A stretch of DNA of 64,000 nt from Bacteroidetes bacterium GWE2_42_24 (GCA_001768515.1 MEOA01000004.1:1-64000); one strand, 5' to 3'; numbered from the stretch's first letter, positions 26,535 through 39,309 are shown. Notes: a model not told the origin generated them from the letters alone. Program-made: numbers and translations.

Positions 26535-29500
26535 TTAGCGGTCAGCCTTTGAAGCCATGAGTGCTTCGTATTCTTCACGTGAACCAACAATCAGATTTTC
26601 ATAGTCACGTAATCCAGTTCCGGCAGGAATCAGATGACCGACGATAACATTTTCCTTCAATCCGGCAAGTGAATCCGACTTAGCTGCAATGGCAGCATTG
26701 GTAAGCACCTTTGTAGTTTCCTGGAAGGAAGCTGCAGATATCCAGCTCTTTGTCTGCAATGAAGCACGGGTAATCCCCTGAAGTACCTGACGAGCAGTTG
26801 CGGGATGAGCATCGCGGGCATCAACGGGCTTTTTATCACGCCGTTTCAGCAACGAATTCTCATCACGCAGTTTACGTGCACTGATAATCTGTCCGGCTTT
26901 CAACATTTGTGAATCGCCAGGTTCAACAACAACCTTCTTACCGAATATCCAGTCGTTTTCATCCTGAAAATCAGTCTTATTGACAAGATCACCTTCAAGG
27001 AACTTGGTATCACCGGGGTCATCAATCTCCACTTTACGCATCATCTGACGTACAATGGTTTCAAAATGTTTATCGTTGATCTTCACACCTTGCAGACGAT
27101 ACACTTCCTGAACTTCGTTCACAATGTATTCCTGAACCTTCATGGGACCCTTAATAGCAAGAATATCGGAAGGTGCGGTAGAGCCTTCTGAAAGTGGTGT
27201 ACCGGCACGAACGTAATCATTCTCTTGTGCCAAAATCTGCTTAGACGTAGGAATTAAATAAGATTTCTGTTCACCCGTCTTTGAGGTAATGATGACCTCA
27301 CGGTTACCACGTTTTAGCTTTTTACCAAACGAAACAACACCGTCAATTTCAGCGACCCTAGCAGGATCTGATGGATTACGTGCTTCAAACAATTCTGTTA
27401 CACGGGGCAAACCACCTGTGATGTCACCCGACTTGCCGATGGCACGGGGTATCTTTACAAGAATTTCACCAGCCTTGATGGCAGCTTTGTCATCTACCAC
27501 GATATGCGCACCAACAGGAATGTCATAAACTTTAATCTCTTCACCGTCGGGAGTTAAGATACGGATTGAAGGATTTTTGGCTTTTTGGCGGCTTTCGATA
27601 ATAACTTTGTCATGATATCCGGTCTGCTCATCTGATTCAACCCTAAAAGTTACATTTTCCTGAATGTTCTGATAAGAAATCGAACCAGTCACATCAGATA
27701 AGATAACAGCGTTATACGGATCCCAGTCGCTAATTTGATCGCCTTTATTAACCTTACTGCCATTTTTGAAGTAGAGGTTAGCACCGTAAGGAATATTGGC
27801 AGAAGTAAGGGCAATGCCAGTGTTCACATCAACAATACGCATTTCAGCAGAACGTCCAATCACGACATCGAAAGAACGACCTTCAGTATTGGTATATTCA
27901 ACTGACCGAAGTTCATCAATTTCAAGTACACCTTCATATTTAGCCTCAATACGAGATGTAATTGCTATGTTCGATGCAGTACCCCCAACGTGGAAGGTAC
28001 GAAGTGTAAGCTGAGTACCAGGCTCTCCGATAGATTGGGCAGCAATAACCCCAACAGCCTCTCCCTTTTGAACCATTCGGCCAGTAGCCAGATTACGACC
28101 ATAACACTTGGCGCAAACACCATTCTTTGATTCACAGGTAAGCACCGATCTGATTTCGACGGTTTCGATTGGTGAGGCCTCAATTACTGCACAAATCTCT
28201 TCGGTGAGTTCGTGTCCGGCTTCAACAATCATCTCACCAGTCTGAGGGTGGAAAATGTCGTGTAAAGCAACACGCCCCAGAATCCTATCATATAGAGTTT
28301 CGACAGTTTCTTCAGCTTTCTTCAGGGCGGTGGTTGTTAAACCACGCAATGTGCCACAGTCTTCTTCCCAAATTATGACATCCTGTGCCACGTCAACGAG
28401 TCGTCGGGTCAGATAACCAGCATCGGCAGTCTTCAGAGCAGTATCAGCTAAACCCTTACGAGCACCGTGGGTAGAGATAAAGTACTCAAGAACCGATAAA
28501 CCCTCTTTAAAGTTGGACAAGATGGGGTTTTCAATAATTTCACCACCTTCGGCACCTGACTTTTGCGGCTTGGCCATCAAACCACGCATACCGCTGAGCT
28601 GACGAATCTGCTCTTTTGAACCACGAGCACCAGAGTCAAGCATCATGTACACTGAATTGAAACCTTGTTTATCTTTTGATAAACGGTCCATCAAGACATG
28701 TGTAAGGTGAGAATTTGTATGCGTCCAGATATCAATGATCTGGTTATATCTTTCATTGTTAGTGATAAAACCCATATTATAGTTCATCACAACCTCTTCA
28801 ACTTCCTGATTGGCTTCCTTGATAAGCGTTTCCTTACTATCCGGGATAATAACATCGCTCAGGTTAAAGGACAAGCCACCACGGAAAGCCATCTGGTAAC
28901 CAAGGTTCTTAATATCATCAAGGAATTTAGCTGTAACAGCAGTTCCTGTCTTTTTCATTATTGAACCAATAATATCGCGTAAAGCTTTCTTGGTCAGCAA
29001 CTGATTAATATAACCAGCCTCTTCAGGAACAACCTGATTGAAAAGGATGCGACCAACAGTTGTTTCAATAATTTCGGTAACCTTGGCATCCTTAACACGG
29101 TGAGTAATCCGCACCTTAATTACAGCATGTAAATCAACCTTGCGCTCATTATAAGCAATAATCACTTCTTCAGGACCATAGAAATAATGGCCTTCCCCTA
29201 ATACGGGATGATCGGGATCGCTAATACGAGCTTTGGTGATGTAATAAAGACCCAGCACCATGTCTTGAGAAGGAACCATGATTGGCGCCCCATTGGCAGG
29301 GTTGAGAATATTATGTGAAGCCAGCATGAGAATTTGAGCTTCGAGGATGGCGGCATTACCTAACGGAACATGAACTGCCATCTGGTCACCGTCAAAGTCA
29401 GCGTTGAAGGCTGTACAAACCAAGGGATGTAACTGGATAGCTTTGCCTTCGATAAGTTTGGGCTGGAAAGCCTGAATACCTAAACGGTGAAGGGTTGGTG

Positions 29501-30821
29501 CACGGTTAAGCATAACAGGATGTCCTTTCAGGATACTCTCAAGAATATCCCAAACAACAGGATCCTTCCTGTCGACAATTTTCTTTGCCGACTTTACCGT
29601 CTTGACGATACCACGTTCAAGCAACTTACGAATGATAAACGGCTTAAACAACTCTGAAGCCATTTCCTTTGGCAAACCACACTCATTAAGTTTAAGTTCA
29701 GGACCAACCACAATAACCGAACGGCCAGAGTAGTCGACACGTTTACCAAGTAAATTCTGACGGAACCGTCCCTGTTTTCCTTTTAAGCTATCGCTCAATG
29801 ATTTTAAAGCACGATTCGATTCAGTTTTAACGCTGTTGGCCTTTCTGGAATTGTCGAACAAAGAGTCGACAGCTTCTTGTAACATACGCTTTTCATTGCG
29901 CAAAATAACATCCGGAGCTTTGATCTCAAGTAATCTTTTCAAACGGTTATTACGGATAATAACACGGCGATACAGATCATTAAGGTCAGACGTAGCAAAA
30001 CGTCCGCCGTCGAGTGGCACCAAAGGCCGTAATTCAGGAGGAATTACGGGAATCACTTTCATGATCATCCATTCAGGACGATTCTCGGCACGTTTGTTAG
30101 CCTCTCGGAAAGCTTCAAAAACTTGAAGTCTTTTAAGAGCTTCAGCTTTGCGCTGCTGAGAAGTTTCGGTACCAGCTTTGTGACGCAGGTCATAAGACTC
30201 ACGGTCAAGTTCTAAACGCCCCAGAAGGTCGTAAAGCGCATCACCACCCATTTTCGCTACAAACTTATTAGGATCCAGATCATCCAGATGCTGGTTATCG
30301 GCGGGTAATGACTCAAGAATATCAAAATATTCTTCTTCGGTCAGGAAGTCAAGGTATTTAACACCGTCGGCTGCCTTAATACCAGGATTAATGACAACGT
30401 AGCGTTCATAGTAGATGATGCCATCGAGCTTCTTGGATTGAAGACCTAATAGAGCACCAATCTTATTTGGAAGACTGCGAAAATACCAGATGTGGGCAAC
30501 TGGTACAACCAGTTGGATATGTCCCATCCGTTCTCGCCTGACTTTCTTCTCGGTAACTTCTACACCGCAACGGTCACATACAATTCCCTTATACCTTATA
30601 CGCTTGTATTTACCACAGTGACATTCCCAGTCTTTCACCGGACCAAATATCCGTTCACAAAATAAACCGTCGCGTTCGGGTTTATAGGTTCGGTAATTAA
30701 TGGTTTCAGGTTTCAGAACCTCTCCACTCGATTTCTCGAGGATCGATTCGGGCGAAGCCAGGCTAATGGTAATCTGACTGAAGCTACTATTAACGGTATT
30801 GCTATCTTTTCGGAAGGCCAT
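26535..30821 (-). CDS. rpoC: RNA polymerase beta' subunit
   Basis: The 1428-residue largest subunit of RNA polymerase. The N-terminal zinc site is [20 protein letters not shown]. The catalytic magnesium-binding NADFDGD lies at ~473-479. The second zinc site includes [19 protein letters not shown], and the bridge-helix and trigger-loop region holds [19 protein letters not shown]. The length is typical of Bacteroidota. It follows rpoB after a 114-base gap that holds a hairpin with a T-rich tail. Confidence 0.98.
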   Translation of the reverse strand: MAFRKDSNTVNSSFSQITISLASPESILEKSSGEVLKPETINYRTYKPERDGLFCERIFGPVKDWECHCGKYKRIRYKGIVCDRCGVEVTEKKVRRERMGHIQLVVPVAHIWYFRSLPNKIGALLGLQSKKLDGIIYYERYVVINPGIKAADGVKYLDFLTEEEYFDILESLPADNQHLDDLDPNKFVAKMGGDALYDLLGRLELDRESYDLRHKAGTETSQQRKAEALKRLQVFEAFREANKRAENRPEWMIMKVIPVIPPELRPLVPLDGGRFATSDLNDLYRRVIIRNNRLKRLLEIKAPDVILRNEKRMLQEAVDSLFDNSRKANSVKTESNRALKSLSDSLKGKQGRFRQNLLGKRVDYSGRSVIVVGPELKLNECGLPKEMASELFKPFIIRKLLERGIVKTVKSAKKIVDRKDPVVWDILESILKGHPVMLNRAPTLHRLGIQAFQPKLIEGKAIQLHPLVCTAFNADFDGDQMAVHVPLGNAAILEAQILMLASHNILNPANGAPIMVPSQDMVLGLYYITKARISDPDHPVLGEGHYFYGPEEVIIAYNERKVDLHAVIKVRITHRVKDAKVTEIIETTVGRILFNQVVPEEAGYINQLLTKKALRDIIGSIMKKTGTAVTAKFLDDIKNLGYQMAFRGGLSFNLSDVIIPDSKETLIKEANQEVEEVVMNYNMGFITNNERYNQIIDIWTHTNSHLTHVLMDRLSKDKQGFNSVYMMLDSGARGSKEQIRQLSGMRGLMAKPQKSGAEGGEIIENPILSNFKEGLSVLEYFISTHGARKGLADTALKTADAGYLTRRLVDVAQDVIIWEEDCGTLRGLTTTALKKAEETVETLYDRILGRVALHDIFHPQTGEMIVEAGHELTEEICAVIEASPIETVEIRSVLTCESKNGVCAKCYGRNLATGRMVQKGEAVGVIAAQSIGEPGTQLTLRTFHVGGTASNIAITSRIEAKYEGVLEIDELRSVEYTNTEGRSFDVVIGRSAEMRIVDVNTGIALTSANIPYGANLYFKNGSKVNKGDQISDWDPYNAVILSDVTGSISYQNIQENVTFRVESDEQTGYHDKVIIESRQKAKNPSIRILTPDGEEIKVYDIPVGAHIVVDDKAAIKAGEILVKIPRAIGKSGDITGGLPRVTELFEARNPSDPARVAEIDGVVSFGKKLKRGNREVIITSKTGEQKSYLIPTSKQILAQENDYVRAGTPLSEGSTAPSDILAIKGPMKVQEYIVNEVQEVYRLQGVKINDKHFETIVRQMMRKVEIDDPGDTKFLEGDLVNKTDFQDENDWIFGKKVVVEPGDSQMLKAGQIISARKLRDENSLLKRRDKKPVDARDAHPATARQVLQGITRASLQTKSWISAASFQETTKVLTNAAIAAKSDSLAGLKENVIVGHLIPAGTGLRDYENLIVGSREEYEALMASKADR

Positions 30822-30865
30822 AATATATTGGACTAAATTCAGTAAACAGATTTAAAGAGCAACAA

Positions 30866-30923
30866 TATGTACAAAAATCCTGTAGGTAAGATTTAAAGCC
30901 ATGGTGCTTTTCTTACCTACAGG
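30866..30923 (-). promoter_or_regulatory. Hairpin with T-rich tail between rpoB and rpoC (possible attenuator)
   Basis: A perfect 12-bp stem (30912-30923 with 30879-30890) and 21-base loop. On the transcribed strand it is followed by ATTTTTG, like a weak intrinsic terminator. It lies 12 bases after the rpoB stop and 57 bases before the rpoC start. It could lower or couple rpoC expression, or be an RNA-processing site. Confidence 0.55.
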
Positions 30924-30935
30924 TTGGAAGTTCGT

Positions 30936-33900
30936 CTATTCAAAAGTTACATTCAGGCCTAAGCCACGTAACTCGTGAACCAAAACGTTGAATGACTCAG
31001 GGATGCCAGGAACGGGCATATTGTCACCTTTGACAATGGCTTCATAGGCCTTAGCACGGCCAACAACATCATCAGACTTAACAGTAAGCACTTCCTGAAG
31101 AATATGAGCAGCTCCGAAAGCTTCAAGTGCCCATACTTCCATTTCCCCGAAACGCTGACCTCCGAACTGGGCTTTACCTCCAAGAGGCTGCTGTGTAATC
31201 AGAGAGTAAGGGCCTATAGAACGAGCATGCATCTTGTCATCAACCATATGATGAAGTTTTAGCATATAGATGTAGCCTACCGTTGCCGGCTGATCGAAGG
31301 GTTCACCTGTACCACCATCACAAAGATAAGTAACACCGTTTCTGGGCAGGCCTGCCTCTTCCAATAAGCCATTTACCTCTTCATCAGAGGCACCATCGAA
31401 AATAGGAGTTGCAAAAGTTCTTCCCAAACGTTGACCAGCCCATCCAAGAATGGTTTCATAGATTTGCCCAAGATTCATACGTGAAGGTACACCAAGAGGA
31501 TTTAACACGATGTCGACAGGTGTTCCATCGGCAAGGAATGGCATATCTTCTTCGCGAACTATCTTGGCGACTATACCTTTATTTCCATGACGACCAGCCA
31601 TCTTATCACCAACTTTGAGCTTACGCTTCTTAGCTACATATACCTTGGCCATCTGTACTATACCATTGGGAAGTTCATCTCCAACGGTTGCGACAAACTT
31701 CTTCCTATTCACAACACCCAATAATTCACGGTACTTGATGTTGTAGTTATTAATCAGATCTTTGATCAGATCATTTTTATCTTTATCGCTAGTCCACTTG
31801 CTCGGGTTCACAGTCGTGTAATCGATATCCATCAGAACCTTGGGAGTAAACTTGGCCTTTTTGGGAACAAGCTCCTGTTTGAAATTGCTGAACACTCCCT
31901 GAGACACTTTGCTATCAACCAAAATCATAAGCTTCTCAATAAGATTGTTCTTTAGCTCGATAGCACTACGGTTAAATTCTTCGTCAAGTTCTTTAACTTG
32001 ATCCTTTTCTTTAACCTTTGTCTTTTTATCCTTAAATACACGGGAGAACAAACGCTTATCAATTACAACGCCTTTCATCGAAGGAGGTGCCTTTAATGAT
32101 GCGTCTTTAACATCGCCTGCTTTATCACCAAAGATAGCTCGTAGCAGTTTTTCTTCTGGTGTCGGATCACTTTCACCTTTTGGAGTAATTTTACCGATTA
32201 AAATATCGCCTTCATTCACTTCAGCGCCAATTCTAATCAGACCATTTTCATCAAGATCTTTAGTAGCGTCAGCGCTAACATTGGGGATATCATTAGTAAG
32301 TTCTTCAATACCACGTTTAGTATCCCGAACTTCAAGCGTAAATTCTTCTATATGGATTGAAGTGAAGATATCTTCCTTAACTACCTTCTCAGAAATTACA
32401 ATAGCGTCTTCAAAATTGTATCCTTTCCATGGCATGAAAGCAACCATCAAATTGCGTCCGAGAGCTAGCTCACCCTTCTGAGTAGCATAGCCTTCACACA
32501 GGACCTGACCCTTCGTTACTTTATCACCTTTTCGTACAATTGGGCGAAGATTAATAGAGGTATTCTGATTAGTACGCATAAACTTCGTCAACGTATATGA
32601 ACGAAGATCATCATCAAAACTGATAAGTTTTTCATTTTCATCTCGTTCATACCTGATTCTAATTTCACGTGCATCCACATAATCTACCACTCCGGTACCT
32701 TCAGCATTTATCAGTACACGCGAATCACGTGCTACCTGACCTTCTATACCAGTACCAACAAAAGGAGCCTCAGGATTTAAAAGTGGAACGGCCTGACGCA
32801 TCATATTTGATCCCATCAACGCGCGGTTAGCATCGTCGTGTTCCAGAAACGGTATCAATGAAGCAGCGATAGAGGCAATCTGGTTAGGAGCAGTATCAAT
32901 AAGATCAATCTTGGTGCCTTCAACAATAGGATAATCGGCGACATAACGTGCCTTTATCTTTTCATTTACAAAAGTACCATCTTGATTGAGAGGGGTTTTA
33001 GCCTGAGCAATGATCTTTGTTTCTTCTTCTTCAGCACTAAGGTAAAGAGGAGCCTCCTCAATCATAACACGGCCATTGACTACACGCTGGTAAGGTGTTT
33101 CAAGGAAACCCAATGTGTTAATCTTTGCATATACACAAAGAGAAGATATCAAACCGATATTAGGACCTTCAGGAGTTTCAATAGTACATAGACGACCATA
33201 GTGGGTATAATGTACGTCACGCACCTCAAAACCTGCTCGCTCGCGCGACAGACCACCAGGACCCAGTGCAGAGATCCTGCGCTTATGCGTAATCTCAGAC
33301 AACGGGTTTGTTTGATCCATGAACTGCGAAAGCTGATTCGTCCCGAAGAAAGAATTAATGACTGATGAAAGTGTTTTGGCGTTAATCAAATCCATCGGGG
33401 TGAAGACTTCGTTATCACGTACATTCATACGCTCGCGTATTGTACGAGCCATTCGAGCTAAACCAACCCCAAACTGGGCGTAAAGCTGCTCACCAACCGT
33501 TCTGACACGACGGTTGCTTAAATGGTCAATATCATCAACTTCCGTCTTATTGTTAGCCAATTCAACAAGATAGCGAATGATACTTATAATGTCTTCTTTG
33601 GTCAGCACCTTGGTTTCCATTGGAATATCAAGGCGAAGTTTTTTATTAATCCTGTAACGCCCTACATCACCAAGATCATAGCGTTTATCGGAAAAGAAAA
33701 GTTTGTCAATAATGCCGCGAGCCGTCTCTTCATCAGGGGGCTCAGCATTTCTAAGCTGGCGATAAATATACTCTACGGCTTCTTTTTCAGAGTTTGCAGT
33801 ATCTTTCTGTAGTGTATTAAAGATTATGCTATAATCTACACCATCAGTTTCCTCTTTATGTAGAAGAATAGTTTTTACATCAGCCTCAATAATGTCATCA

Positions 33901-34742
33901 ATATGGCTTGCTTCAAGAATAGTTTCACGATCAATCAATACTTCTGTACGCTCGATTGAAACTACCTCGCCGGTATCCTCATCGACAAAATCTTCAACCC
34001 AACTTCTTACAACTCTTGCAGCAAGCTTAGCCCCAATAAATTTCTTCAGATTGGCTTTAGTAACTTTAACTTCCTGGGCAAGGCTGAAAATTTCGAGAAT
34101 ATCTTTATCACTTTCATAACCAATGGCACGCAATAATGTGGTAACCGGCAATTTCTTCTTCCGGTCAATATAAGCGTACATAACATTATTGATGTCTGTG
34201 GTAAACTCCATCCACGACCCTTTAAACGGAATAATACGTGCTGAATAAAGAAGCGTTCCGTTGGCATGTCGATGCACACCAAAGAATACTCCTGGACTGC
34301 GGTGAAGCTGTGAAACAACAACCCGTTCTGCTCCATTCACAACGAAGGTTGCTTTAGGAGTCATATAAGGAATCATTCCAAGATAGACATCCTGAATAAT
34401 GGTTTCAAAATCTTCGTGTTCCGGATCTGTACAAAACAACTTAAGTTTGGCTTTCAGCGGGACACAGTATGTCAAACCGCGTTCAATGCACTCTTCTATA
34501 GAGTACCTGGGGGGATCGATATAATAATCTAGAAATTCGAGGACAAAATTGTTTCGGGCATCCGTAATCGGGAAGTTTTCGGCGAAAACTTTATACAGTC
34601 CTTCGTTTGAGCGATTTTCCGGATTGGTACTTATCTGGAAAAACTCCTGAAAAGATTGCAACTGAATATCAAGAAAATCAGGATAAGGAGCTTGCAGCTG
34701 TGTGGAAGCAAAACTGATGCGGGGGTTATGATTTGAAGCCAA
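30936..34742 (-). CDS. rpoB: RNA polymerase beta subunit
   Basis: The 1268-residue second-largest RNA polymerase subunit. It contains the rifampicin-binding region [20 protein letters not shown] with [20 protein letters not shown], the [14 protein letters not shown]-like segment (here [19 protein letters not shown]), and a C-terminal [18 protein letters not shown]. The start appears to be TTG at 34742: the resulting [13 protein letters not shown] start matches relatives, a stop codon lies five codons upstream, and no ATG lies near. It is followed by a hairpin and rpoC. Confidence 0.97.
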   Translation of the reverse strand: MASNHNPRISFASTQLQAPYPDFLDIQLQSFQEFFQISTNPENRSNEGLYKVFAENFPITDARNNFVLEFLDYYIDPPRYSIEECIERGLTYCVPLKAKLKLFCTDPEHEDFETIIQDVYLGMIPYMTPKATFVVNGAERVVVSQLHRSPGVFFGVHRHANGTLLYSARIIPFKGSWMEFTTDINNVMYAYIDRKKKLPVTTLLRAIGYESDKDILEIFSLAQEVKVTKANLKKFIGAKLAARVVRSWVEDFVDEDTGEVVSIERTEVLIDRETILEASHIDDIIEADVKTILLHKEETDGVDYSIIFNTLQKDTANSEKEAVEYIYRQLRNAEPPDEETARGIIDKLFFSDKRYDLGDVGRYRINKKLRLDIPMETKVLTKEDIISIIRYLVELANNKTEVDDIDHLSNRRVRTVGEQLYAQFGVGLARMARTIRERMNVRDNEVFTPMDLINAKTLSSVINSFFGTNQLSQFMDQTNPLSEITHKRRISALGPGGLSRERAGFEVRDVHYTHYGRLCTIETPEGPNIGLISSLCVYAKINTLGFLETPYQRVVNGRVMIEEAPLYLSAEEEETKIIAQAKTPLNQDGTFVNEKIKARYVADYPIVEGTKIDLIDTAPNQIASIAASLIPFLEHDDANRALMGSNMMRQAVPLLNPEAPFVGTGIEGQVARDSRVLINAEGTGVVDYVDAREIRIRYERDENEKLISFDDDLRSYTLTKFMRTNQNTSINLRPIVRKGDKVTKGQVLCEGYATQKGELALGRNLMVAFMPWKGYNFEDAIVISEKVVKEDIFTSIHIEEFTLEVRDTKRGIEELTNDIPNVSADATKDLDENGLIRIGAEVNEGDILIGKITPKGESDPTPEEKLLRAIFGDKAGDVKDASLKAPPSMKGVVIDKRLFSRVFKDKKTKVKEKDQVKELDEEFNRSAIELKNNLIEKLMILVDSKVSQGVFSNFKQELVPKKAKFTPKVLMDIDYTTVNPSKWTSDKDKNDLIKDLINNYNIKYRELLGVVNRKKFVATVGDELPNGIVQMAKVYVAKKRKLKVGDKMAGRHGNKGIVAKIVREEDMPFLADGTPVDIVLNPLGVPSRMNLGQIYETILGWAGQRLGRTFATPIFDGASDEEVNGLLEEAGLPRNGVTYLCDGGTGEPFDQPATVGYIYMLKLHHMVDDKMHARSIGPYSLITQQPLGGKAQFGGQRFGEMEVWALEAFGAAHILQEVLTVKSDDVVGRAKAYEAIVKGDNMPVPGIPESFNVLVHELRGLGLNVTFE

Positions 34743-34804
34743 GTTGGTAGGGTTTTAAGTGGATGAGATAAACAAGTGTACAATTAATAGTGCAGAAATG
34801 ATAC

Positions 34805-34835
34805 GAACTACCGCGCAAAAAAATGGCGGTAGTTC
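34805..34835 (-). promoter_or_regulatory. Hairpin between rplL and rpoB
   Basis: A perfect 10-bp stem (34805-34814 with 34826-34835) around an 11-base loop, with further near-pairing outside. It has no strong T-run in the leftward direction. It lies in the same place as the attenuator and RNase III site known from enterobacterial rplL-rpoB, so a role in adjusting polymerase to ribosomal-protein ratios is plausible. Confidence 0.5.
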
Positions 34836-34864
34836 ATATCAGGATTAATTGTAATTCAATCCTC

Positions 34865-35236
34865 TTACTTAACTTCAACCTCTGCTCCAGCTTCTTCAAG
34901 TGCTTTTTTCAGTGCTTCGGCTTCGTCTTTAGAGGCGCCTTCTTTTACGGGCTTAGGTGCTGAATCAACCAGTTCTTTGGCTTCTTTCAGACCAAGGCTG
35001 GTGAGTTCTTTAACCAGTTTTACAACTTTCAGTTTTTCTTTACCGGCATCCTTCAGGATAACGTCAAAACTGGTTTTTTCTTCTACTTCAACAACTGCGG
35101 GACCAGCAGCAGCTACAGCAACTGCAGCAGCAGCAGGTTCGATACCGTATTCTTCTTTGAGAATTTTAGCAAGTTCGTTAACTTCTTTTACGGTCAGGTT
35201 AACTAACTGTTCAGCAAAAGCTTTCAGATCTGCCAT
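34865..35236 (-). CDS. rplL: Ribosomal protein bL12 (L7/L12)
   Basis: A 123-residue stalk protein that recruits and stimulates translation GTPases. An N-terminal dimerisation helix ([20 protein letters not shown]) is followed by an Ala-rich hinge (~34-48) and the conserved C-terminal domain ([20 protein letters not shown], then [19 protein letters not shown]). The length is typical. It lies 88 bases after rplJ, the usual partner, and upstream of rpoB. Confidence 0.97.
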   Translation of the reverse strand: MADLKAFAEQLVNLTVKEVNELAKILKEEYGIEPAAAAVAVAAAGPAVVEVEEKTSFDVILKDAGKEKLKVVKLVKELTSLGLKEAKELVDSAPKPVKEGASKDEAEALKKALEEAGAEVEVK

Positions 35237-35324
35237 GTTAATTTTATTTTAAAGTGTGGAATTTAATTCGGTTTGTTTTTCTAATTTCATTTTTGATACC
35301 AAATATGGACATCAAAAGAGTATA

Positions 35325-35852
35325 CTATTCAGGTCTTTCCGAAAGAGTTTTAACGATTCCGGCCAGTTTACCACCACTCGACTGAAGAGCCGATATCACA
35401 TTACGTGCAGGTGATTGCAACAGACCAATAAGATCGCCAATCAATTCGTTACGCGACTTGACATTAATAAGGAATTCTAATTGATTTTCACCCAAATAGC
35501 TTGTTTCTTCAACATAAGCCCCTTTCAGGACAGGCCTTTCAGATTTAAATTTTTCTTTGAATTCTTTGATAAGACGGGCAGGACCATTTCCAGCCTCAGA
35601 GAACATAATCGAAGTGGACCCTTTCAAGGCAGGATAAAGATCGCTGTAATTGCGACCAGTACGCTCCATAGCCTTATGAAGAAGGGTGTTTTTCACCACC
35701 TTTAATCGAATGTCCTGCTTGAAGCAGAGCCTACGAAGTTGACTCGTATTCTCTGAATTCATGGCGGAGGTGTCCGTCAGGTAGAAAGTAGAAGCCTGTA
35801 AGAGCTCCTCTGTCAGTACCTCGATAAGCTGATTCTTGTCTTCTTTTCTCAT
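35325..35852 (-). CDS. rplJ: Ribosomal protein uL10
   Basis: A 175-residue protein that forms the base of the ribosomal stalk and holds bL12 dimers through its C-terminal helix. The N-terminal rRNA-binding domain is seen in MRKEDKNQLIEVLTEELLQA and RLKVVKNTLLHKAMERTG. In other bacteria the L10-L12 complex represses its own mRNA by binding the leader; the 34-base gap to rplA is short, so any such site would reach into the rplA end. Confidence 0.96.
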   Translation of the reverse strand: MRKEDKNQLIEVLTEELLQASTFYLTDTSAMNSENTSQLRRLCFKQDIRLKVVKNTLLHKAMERTGRNYSDLYPALKGSTSIMFSEAGNGPARLIKEFKEKFKSERPVLKGAYVEETSYLGENQLEFLINVKSRNELIGDLIGLLQSPARNVISALQSSGGKLAGIVKTLSERPE

Positions 35853-35886
35853 GACTCACATAATTTTTATCAGGAACCTTTCAACA

Positions 35887-36582
35887 TTAGGCGGTTACCG
35901 ACCGTGGATCAATCTGAATTCCAGGGCTCATGGTACTCGACAGGTAGATGCTCTTCACATAAGTGCCTTTGGCAGCAGTGGGTTTCAACTTCAGGATTGT
36001 CTGAATAAGCTCTTTAGCATTTTCAACAATCGATTCTGACTCGAACGAAACCTTCCCAATACCGGCATGAATGATACCGAATTTATCTACTTTAAAGTCA
36101 ATTTTACCAGCTTTAACTTCCCTGACAGCGTTTCCAATCTCCATGGTGACAGTCCCTGATTTTGGGTTAGGCATCAGACCACGTGGGCCTAATATTTTCC
36201 CTAAAGCCCCAATCTTAGGCATCACACTTGGCATCGTGATAACTACATCTACATCGGTCCACCCTCCTTTGATCTTGGCAATAAAATCATCAAGACCTAC
36301 ATGGTCGGCTCCTGCAGCCCTGGCTTCATCCTCTTTATCGGGAGTACATAGCACAAGTACCCTGACGGTTTTGCCACTGCCATGAGGAAGAGTCACTATA
36401 CCGCGAACCATTTGATTGGCTTTACGCGGGTCCACACCGAGACGAACATCAATATCTACCGATGAATCGAACTTTGTGGTGGTAATCTTCTTCACGACCT
36501 CAGCTGCCTCCGACAAAGGATAAATCCTGGTGCCGTCGTATTTTGCCAAAGCTTCTTTGCGTTTCTTTGTAAGTTTAGCCAT
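35887..36582 (-). CDS. rplA: Ribosomal protein uL1
   Basis: A 231-residue large-subunit protein of the L1 stalk, which helps release deacylated tRNA and in many bacteria represses the L11 operon. The start [14 protein letters not shown], the [16 protein letters not shown]-like segment (here [18 protein letters not shown]) and [15 protein letters not shown] are family marks. Full length. It follows rplK after 49 bases, the standard order. Confidence 0.97.
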   Translation of the reverse strand: MAKLTKKRKEALAKYDGTRIYPLSEAAEVVKKITTTKFDSSVDIDVRLGVDPRKANQMVRGIVTLPHGSGKTVRVLVLCTPDKEDEARAAGADHVGLDDFIAKIKGGWTDVDVVITMPSVMPKIGALGKILGPRGLMPNPKSGTVTMEIGNAVREVKAGKIDFKVDKFGIIHAGIGKVSFESESIVENAKELIQTILKLKPTAAKGTYVKSIYLSSTMSPGIQIDPRSVTA

Positions 36583-36631
36583 TTCAAAGCAGTGTTAATA
36601 ATTCAATAATTTTCGGATACTAAATATCCGA

Positions 36632-37078
36632 TTAGTTTTTGGCTAAGGGATTCTCACCCGAAACCGTAATTCCCATACTCCTTGCTGTACCTGCTACCAT
36701 GTTCATTGCGGATTCGATGGTAAAGCAATTCAGGTCAGGCATTTTGCTCTCAGCGATATCCTTAACCTGTGCCCAGGTTACGCTTGCTACCTTTTTACGG
36801 TTAGGTTCGGCTGAACCTCCCTTAACCTTAGCAGCATCAATCAACTGAACAGCAACCGGAGGGGTTTTGATTACAAAGTCAAACGACTTGTCCTTATACA
36901 CAGTTATGATCACCGGAAGAATTTTCCCGGCCATCTCCTGAGTACGGGCATTAAACTGCTTGCAAAACTCCATAATATTAACACCTTTCGATCCGAGTGC
37001 TGGACCGATAGGAGGCGATGGATTTGCAGCGGCACCTTTAACCTGTAATTTGATTAATCCGCTTACTTCTTTTGCCAT
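36632..37078 (-). CDS. rplK: Ribosomal protein uL11
   Basis: A 148-residue protein at the GTPase-associated centre of the large subunit. Its N-terminal proline-rich region ([19 protein letters not shown]) and C-terminal rRNA-binding domain ([10 protein letters not shown]) are both present. Full length. It lies 61 bases after nusG. Confidence 0.97.
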   Translation of the reverse strand: MAKEVSGLIKLQVKGAAANPSPPIGPALGSKGVNIMEFCKQFNARTQEMAGKILPVIITVYKDKSFDFVIKTPPVAVQLIDAAKVKGGSAEPNRKKVASVTWAQVKDIAESKMPDLNCFTIESAMNMVAGTARSMGITVSGENPLAKN

Positions 37079-37139
37079 TGTTAAAATGTAATTAAAGATG
37101 TAGTGATTCGGCCCGGCGTAACACCCGGACCTTGTTGAA

Positions 37140-37682
37140 CTATTCTTTTGCCACCTGCATAAAGCCTAACTCCAGTGGGGTTTTCCGCCCGAAGATTTTG
37201 ACCATCACTTTCAACTTCTTCTTTTCTTCATTTATCTCTTCGATAATTCCGCTGAAGCTGTTAAAAGGACCATCAATCACGGTGACAGTTTCTCCGACAA
37301 TGAAAGGAACATTAAGCTCTTCTCCTTGTTCGGCAAGTTCATCAACCTTACCTAAAATACGACTAACCTCACCTTTTCTTAAAGGCACCGGCTCATCTTT
37401 TGTACCCAGAAAACCAAGTACTCCAGGTATATTTCGGATAATGTGAGGAACCTCACCTACAAGATTAGCTTCAATAAGAACATAGCCAGGAAAGTAATTC
37501 CTCTCCTTGCTCACTTTCTTACCGTTCCTGATCTGATAGACTTTCTCAGCAGGAATAAGTACCTGTGCCACGAAGTCTTGAAGATTCAGGCGCGCAATTT
37601 CTGATTCCAGATATTGCTTTACCTTTTTCTCGCCACCGCTCACAGCGCGTACCACATACCATTTTCTGTTCTGCTCGCTCAT
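37140..37682 (-). CDS. nusG: Transcription elongation/antitermination factor NusG
   Basis: A 180-residue factor that binds RNA polymerase and links it to Rho or the ribosome. The NGN domain has [20 protein letters not shown] and [20 protein letters not shown]; the C-terminal KOW domain has [22 protein letters not shown] choose the ATG at 37682; an upstream TTG at 37700 would add six residues. It lies 50 bases after secE, the usual partner. Confidence 0.96.
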   Translation of the reverse strand: MSEQNRKWYVVRAVSGGEKKVKQYLESEIARLNLQDFVAQVLIPAEKVYQIRNGKKVSKERNYFPGYVLIEANLVGEVPHIIRNIPGVLGFLGTKDEPVPLRKGEVSRILGKVDELAEQGEELNVPFIVGETVTVIDGPFNSFSGIIEEINEEKKKLKVMVKIFGRKTPLELGFMQVAKE

Positions 37683-37732
37683 ACTTAAACCTTTTGACAA
37701 AAAAATTGATCAAAAAAGCAAATCCCAAAGCC

Positions 37733-37930
37733 TTAAAACAAACTGTAAAAAAGCTTCAAGATGTTTTCAAAAGATATATCCATCAGAAACACCACCAAGG
37801 CGATGATCAGGGAAGCAATGGATACAATAACAGCACTACTCTGGAGTTCACTCCAAGTAGGCCAGGAAGTCTTATGTATGAGTTCATCATACGACTCCTG
37901 TACATATTCTATAACCTTATATTTTGCCAT
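37733..37930 (-). CDS. secE: Preprotein translocase subunit SecE
   Basis: A 65-residue single-span subunit that clamps SecY. The amphipathic helix with SYDELIHKTSWPTWSELQ is the family signature, followed by one membrane segment (AVIVSIASLIIALVVFLMDISF). The short one-span form is usual outside enterobacteria. It starts 18 bases after tRNA-Trp and is followed by nusG. Confidence 0.95.
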   Translation of the reverse strand: MAKYKVIEYVQESYDELIHKTSWPTWSELQSSAVIVSIASLIIALVVFLMDISFENILKLFYSLF

Positions 37931-37948
37931 TTTTGGTCAAAAAATTTT

Positions 37949-38023
37949 GCACGGGAGGAGAGACTCGAACTCCCAACCAATGGTTTTGGAGACCACTACT
38001 CTACCAATTGAGCTACACCCGTG
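37949..38023 (-). tRNA. tRNA-Trp (CCA anticodon)
   Basis: A 75-base cloverleaf with a CACGGGT acceptor arm, an anticodon loop reading CTCCAAA (anticodon CCA) and a TTCGAGT T-loop. CCA is not encoded at the 3' end. It lies between tuf and secE, the normal Bacteroidota order, and is probably cut out of the same transcript. Confidence 0.95.
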
Positions 38024-38049
38024 TATTTTGCCATCTTTCTTCTGCTTTA

Positions 38050-38090
38050 AAAGGAGTCCCTTGGAGAAAATTCCCTGCCGGGACACCTTT
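38050..38090 (-). promoter_or_regulatory. Hairpin between tuf and tRNA-Trp
   Basis: AAAGG-GTCCC pairs with GGGAC-CCTTT, with an internal A-A mismatch and a 19-base loop. No T-run follows in the leftward direction, so it is more likely a processing or stability element than a terminator. Confidence 0.35.
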
Positions 38091-38121
38091 CAAATTTTAA
38101 TATGCAAAAGAATTAGTCAAA

Positions 38122-39309
38122 CTAGTCAAGAATTTCGGTAACCTGTCCTGCTCCAACAGTACGTCCACCTTCACGGATAGCGAACCTGAGGTTGAGACTC
38201 ATAGCGATCTCATAAATCAAGGTTACTTCAACAGTGAGGTTATCGCCTGGCATAACCATTTCTACACCTTCAGGAAGGGTACACTCACCCGTAACGTCGG
38301 TTGTGCGGAAATAGAACTGAGGACGATACTTATTATGGAACGGGGTATGACGTCCACCTTCCTCTTTCTTCAGGATATAAACCTCAGCCTTAAAGTGGTT
38401 GTGAGGCTTAACTGAATTCGGAGCAGCGATTACCATACCTCTGCGAATGGAATCTTTATCAATACCACGCAGCAAAAGACCAGCATTATCACCTGCTTCA
38501 CCAGTGTCAAGAATCTTACGGAACATTTCAACACCAGTTACAACTGATTTAAGTTTTTCTGCGCCTAAGCCGATAATTTCAACAGGGTCACCTGTATGGA
38601 TAACACCAGTTTCAATTCTACCGGTAGCAACAGTACCACGACCTGTGATTGAGAATACATCCTCAACAGGCATCAGGAAGGGTTTATCAATATCACGGGG
38701 AGGCAGTGGAATCCATGTATCACATGCATCCATCAGTTCAAATACTTTTTCTGACCATGCTGGTTCCTGATTCAGAGCACCAAGTGCTGAACCACGAATA
38801 ACAGGAGTATTGTCACCGTCGAAACCATAGAAAGTCAGTAAATCACGAATTTCCATTTCAACAAGTTCCAATAATTCTTCATCATCAACAAGGTCAACCT
38901 TATTCATGAATACAACAAGACGGGGAACACCAACCTGACGAGCAAGAAGGATATGTTCACGTGTCTGTGGCATGGGACCGTCGGTAGCAGCTACAACGAT
39001 AATAGCGCCGTCCATCTGGGCAGCACCAGTAACCATGTTTTTAACATAGTCAGCGTGACCAGGGCAGTCAACGTGCGCGTAGTGACGGTTTGCAGTACTA
39101 TACTCAATGTGAGCGGTATTAATGGTAATACCTCTCTCCTTCTCTTCCGGTGCATTATCGATTGAATCGAAAGACCTGAATTCCGACAAACCTTTAGCAG
39201 CCAGATTCAGGGTAATAGCAGCAGTAAGAGTGGTTTTGCCATGGTCAACATGACCAATAGTTCCAATATTTACGTGCGGTTTGGAACGATCAAATTTTTC
39301 TTTTGCCAT
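38122..39309 (-). CDS. tuf: Elongation factor Tu
   Basis: The 395-residue GTPase that delivers aminoacyl-tRNA to the ribosome. GTP-binding motifs are [10 protein letters not shown] (19-28), [15 protein letters not shown] and GSAL. Domains 2 and 3 are complete, and the protein ends in [11 protein letters not shown]. It sits between tRNA-Thr and tRNA-Trp, and is probably transcribed with them. Confidence 0.98.
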   Translation of the reverse strand: MAKEKFDRSKPHVNIGTIGHVDHGKTTLTAAITLNLAAKGLSEFRSFDSIDNAPEEKERGITINTAHIEYSTANRHYAHVDCPGHADYVKNMVTGAAQMDGAIIVVAATDGPMPQTREHILLARQVGVPRLVVFMNKVDLVDDEELLELVEMEIRDLLTFYGFDGDNTPVIRGSALGALNQEPAWSEKVFELMDACDTWIPLPPRDIDKPFLMPVEDVFSITGRGTVATGRIETGVIHTGDPVEIIGLGAEKLKSVVTGVEMFRKILDTGEAGDNAGLLLRGIDKDSIRRGMVIAAPNSVKPHNHFKAEVYILKKEEGGRHTPFHNKYRPQFYFRTTDVTGECTLPEGVEMVMPGDNLTVEVTLIYEIAMSLNLRFAIREGGRTVGAGQVTEILD

